Shown here one piece after another: positions 61,501 to 64,000 of a stretch of 64,000 bases of DNA (position 1 is the stretch's first letter; each line of letters starts with the position of its first letter). Made by a program: the position numbers and the translations under genes. Source of the DNA: Metabacillus indicus LMG 22858 (GTDB lineage Bacteria; Bacillota; Bacilli; Bacillales; Bacillaceae); contig NZ_JGVU02000002.1 in the NCBI RefSeq assembly GCF_000708755.2, positions 1 through 64,000 on the forward strand, read 5' to 3'. The notes beneath the pieces are model-generated. The model was not told the DNA's origin. It worked only from the letters and a program-made list of their open reading frames with translations, and did not search any database.

Positions 61501-62061
61501 ATGAGTTTTGAAGGCCAGCAGATTCTGCCTGCTATCCGCAATATGAAGCAGTTTGAGCGGTTTCTCGACAGTCCTTATACATACGGAGTGCTTCTTGATA
61601 CACACCTTGGACAGGTGCGGAATATCGTCCGTCTTGCCAATTCTTCAAACAAGAAAATGCTGATACACGTGGATTTGATTCAGGGGCTGAAGCATGATGA
61701 GTATGCTGCTGAGTTCATCTGCCAAGAGGTTAAGCCTGCCGGGTTGATTTCCACAAGGTCCAATGTGATTGCCAAAGCAAAGCAGCGCGGGATTTATGCG
61801 ATTCAGCGGCTGTTTTTGCTCGATTCGAGTGCCCTTGAAAAAAGTCTGGAGCTGATTGCGAGAACAAAGCCTGATTATATTGAGGTTCTTCCGGGTCTTG
61901 TTCCGGGCTTGATTGCAGAAATTAAGGAGAAAACAGGGATCCCGATTTTTGCAGGAGGCTTTGTGAAAACGTCAGAAGAGGTGCATCAGGCGCTGCAGGC
62001 AGGGGCTACGGCCGTGACCTCATCGGAAATGGATTTATGGAAAAATTATCAAAAACTATAA
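61501..62061 (+). CDS. glpP: Glycerol uptake operon antiterminator
   Basis: A 186-aa TIM-barrel regulator: [51 protein letters not shown] and [14 protein letters not shown], as in B. subtilis GlpP. In the presence of glycerol-3-phosphate it binds leader mRNA and prevents termination ahead of glpFK and glpD. ATG 61501 follows GGAAGGAGG. Confidence 0.94.
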   Translation: MSFEGQQILPAIRNMKQFERFLDSPYTYGVLLDTHLGQVRNIVRLANSSNKKMLIHVDLIQGLKHDEYAAEFICQEVKPAGLISTRSNVIAKAKQRGIYAIQRLFLLDSSALEKSLELIARTKPDYIEVLPGLVPGLIAEIKEKTGIPIFAGGFVKTSEEVHQALQAGATAVTSSEMDLWKNYQKL

Positions 62062-62071
62062 GAAATTTCTG

Positions 62072-62100
62072 TTGACACCGCTTTCATTAGCATGTACCAT
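62072..62100 (+). promoter_or_regulatory. glpFK promoter with overlapping cre-like site
   Basis: TTGACA (62072-62077), 17 bp, TACCAT (62095-62100). TTGACACCGCTTTCA overlaps the -35 and fits cre apart from two positions; the B. subtilis glpFK cre is similarly placed. Confidence 0.75.
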
Positions 62101-62135
62101 AAGGGCAAGTTAATAAATGTGACGGAGAAACGGAG

Positions 62136-62190
62136 ATCCACAGCAGTTCTTTACATTTTTGTAGAGGTATTTGCTGTGGATTTTTTTCTT
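62136..62190 (+). terminator. GlpP-controlled leader terminator of glpFK
   Basis: ATCCACAGCA (62136-62145) pairs with TGCTGTGGAT (62172-62181), followed by TTTTTT, within the leader between promoter and glpF. This is the attenuator relieved by GlpP. Confidence 0.88.
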
Positions 62191-62224
62191 TCCCGCCGCA
62201 TTTAAAGAATTGGAGGAATTATAA

Positions 62225-63040
62225 ATGACTGCTTTTTGGGGAGAAGTAATCGGTACAATGATCTTGATCGTTTTTGGAGGCGGTGTCTGCGCCGGGGTCA
62301 GCTTGAAAAAATCGTTCGCCCACCAGTCAGGCTGGATCGTCATCACAATGGGCTGGGGATTTGGTGTAGCAATGGCCGTATATGCCGTTGGCGGAATAAG
62401 CGGCGCGCATTTGAATCCGGCCGTTACTTTTGCACTTGCTTTTTCGGGATCATTTGAATGGAGTCAAGTGCCATCATACATTGTTGCACAATTGCTTGGA
62501 GCATTCCTTGGGGCAGTGCTTGTGTACTTGCAATACTTGCCGCACTGGAAGGAAACAGAAGATCCAGGGGCGAAGCTCAGCGTTTTTTCAACAAGCCCTG
62601 CCATTCCGAATTATTTTGCGAACTTTATCAGTGAAGCGCTTGGAATATTTATTTTTGTCCTCACATTGCTTGCCATCGGAGCGAATACCTTTACAGAAGG
62701 CTTGAATCCGCTTATTGTAGGATTTTTGGTTGTTGCCATCGGGCTGTCGCTTGGAGGAACAACAGGCTATGCCATTAACCCGGCCCGTGATCTTGGACCG
62801 AGACTTGCACATTTTATGCTTCCGATAGCAGGAAAAGGGAGCTCGAACTGGAAATATGCATGGATACCGGTTGTAGCGCCGCTTGCAGGAGGTTCATTTG
62901 CCGCAGTCTTTTACAATTACGTTTTTAAGGGTACTATGAGTACTGCATTCTGGTATGTAGCTGCAGCATTAGTTTTCATGCTTTGCGTCGTTTATGCGAT
63001 GACGAAAAAACAATCCGCACAGCGTTCAGCCGTTTATTAA
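62225..63040 (+). CDS. glpF: Glycerol uptake facilitator (aquaglyceroporin)
   Basis: A 271-aa MIP-family channel with both NPA-type boxes: GAHLNPAVTF (about residue 63) and YAINPARDLGPR (about 186). Six spans. Lets glycerol diffuse in. TGGAGG precedes the ATG. Followed by glpK after 24 bases. Confidence 0.96.
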   Translation: MTAFWGEVIGTMILIVFGGGVCAGVSLKKSFAHQSGWIVITMGWGFGVAMAVYAVGGISGAHLNPAVTFALAFSGSFEWSQVPSYIVAQLLGAFLGAVLVYLQYLPHWKETEDPGAKLSVFSTSPAIPNYFANFISEALGIFIFVLTLLAIGANTFTEGLNPLIVGFLVVAIGLSLGGTTGYAINPARDLGPRLAHFMLPIAGKGSSNWKYAWIPVVAPLAGGSFAAVFYNYVFKGTMSTAFWYVAAALVFMLCVVYAMTKKQSAQRSAVY

Positions 63041-63049
63041 AACTTTTGA

Positions 63050-64000
<951 letters not shown>

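Overview
The window reads as chromosome of a Gram-positive, endospore-forming member of the Bacillaceae. Evidence: PrkA and YhbH, a GerA-type germinant receptor operon with a SigG-like promoter, SigA/SigB-like promoters, strong GGAGG ribosome sites, frequent TTG/GTG starts, CcpA (cre) sites and a GlpP antitermination leader. Gene order at the two ends recalls the Bacillus subtilis prkA-yhbH ... yhcS-yhcT-yhcU ... yhcW-yhcX ... glpP-glpF-glpK stretch, so this is a shared backbone with lineage-specific inserts. I see no rRNA, tRNA, phage or CRISPR. The species cannot be named from the sequence alone.

Layout. 0-4 kb: sporulation pair prkA/yhbH with a 53-aa gene between them. 4-6 kb: secreted fasciclin protein and a membrane M48 protease fused to ankyrin repeats. 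6.5-9.9 kb (minus): DUF4256 protein, two-component system, small membrane protein. 10-14 kb: germination receptor operon A-C-B-D. 14-17.7 kb: ferritin-like protein, carotenoid-type membrane protein, then tetR-smr-smr-speE. 18-24.6 kb: lipoprotein, secreted alpha/beta hydrolase, and a LacI-controlled sugar ABC importer with ThuA. 25-32.3 kb: an AT-rich accessory block of small plus-strand genes punctuated by one hairpin repeat family. 32.3-33.2 kb: MerR/SRPBCC pair. 33.3-38.8 kb: dicarboxylate sensing and uptake (dctR, dctS, dctB, dctP). 39-40.6 kb: phosphate transport (pap-pit). 40.7-45 kb: esterase, M14-like hydrolase, membrane chemoreceptor, flavin oxidoreductase. 45.3-52.3 kb: secreted KP-43-type subtilase and two secreted glycosidases (GH66 dextranase, GH31 alpha-glucosidase). 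52.7-61.1 kb: DoxX, EcsC, aldo/keto reductase, sortase D, acetyltransferase, pseudouridine synthase, YhcU, a DsbB/thioredoxin-like pair, HAD phosphatase, acetyltransferase-nitrilase fusion. 61.5-64 kb: glycerol genes glpP-glpF-glpK (glpK cut by the window end).

How genes work together. The secreted GH66 and GH31 enzymes could turn dextran into isomalto-oligosaccharides and glucose. DctS/DctR probably sense C4-dicarboxylates together with DctB and switch on DctP, whose promoter also carries a perfect cre site. GlpP with the leader terminator couples glycerol uptake and phosphorylation to glycerol-3-phosphate. The tetR-smr-smr-speE operon suggests polyamine synthesis linked to export.

Two kinds of repeat structure stand out beyond the genes. 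First, the 25-32 kb block is an array of small single-gene units, most followed by a ~73-bp element with outer inverted arms and an inner hairpin. It looks like a cassette array or a spreading terminator repeat, but no recombinase is visible. Second, several intergenic tandem arrays that differ in sequence all have a 52-53 bp period, and most of their units contain an internal dyad. A third, ~121-bp dispersed repeat occurs at 1, 17.8 and 37.1-37.4 kb.
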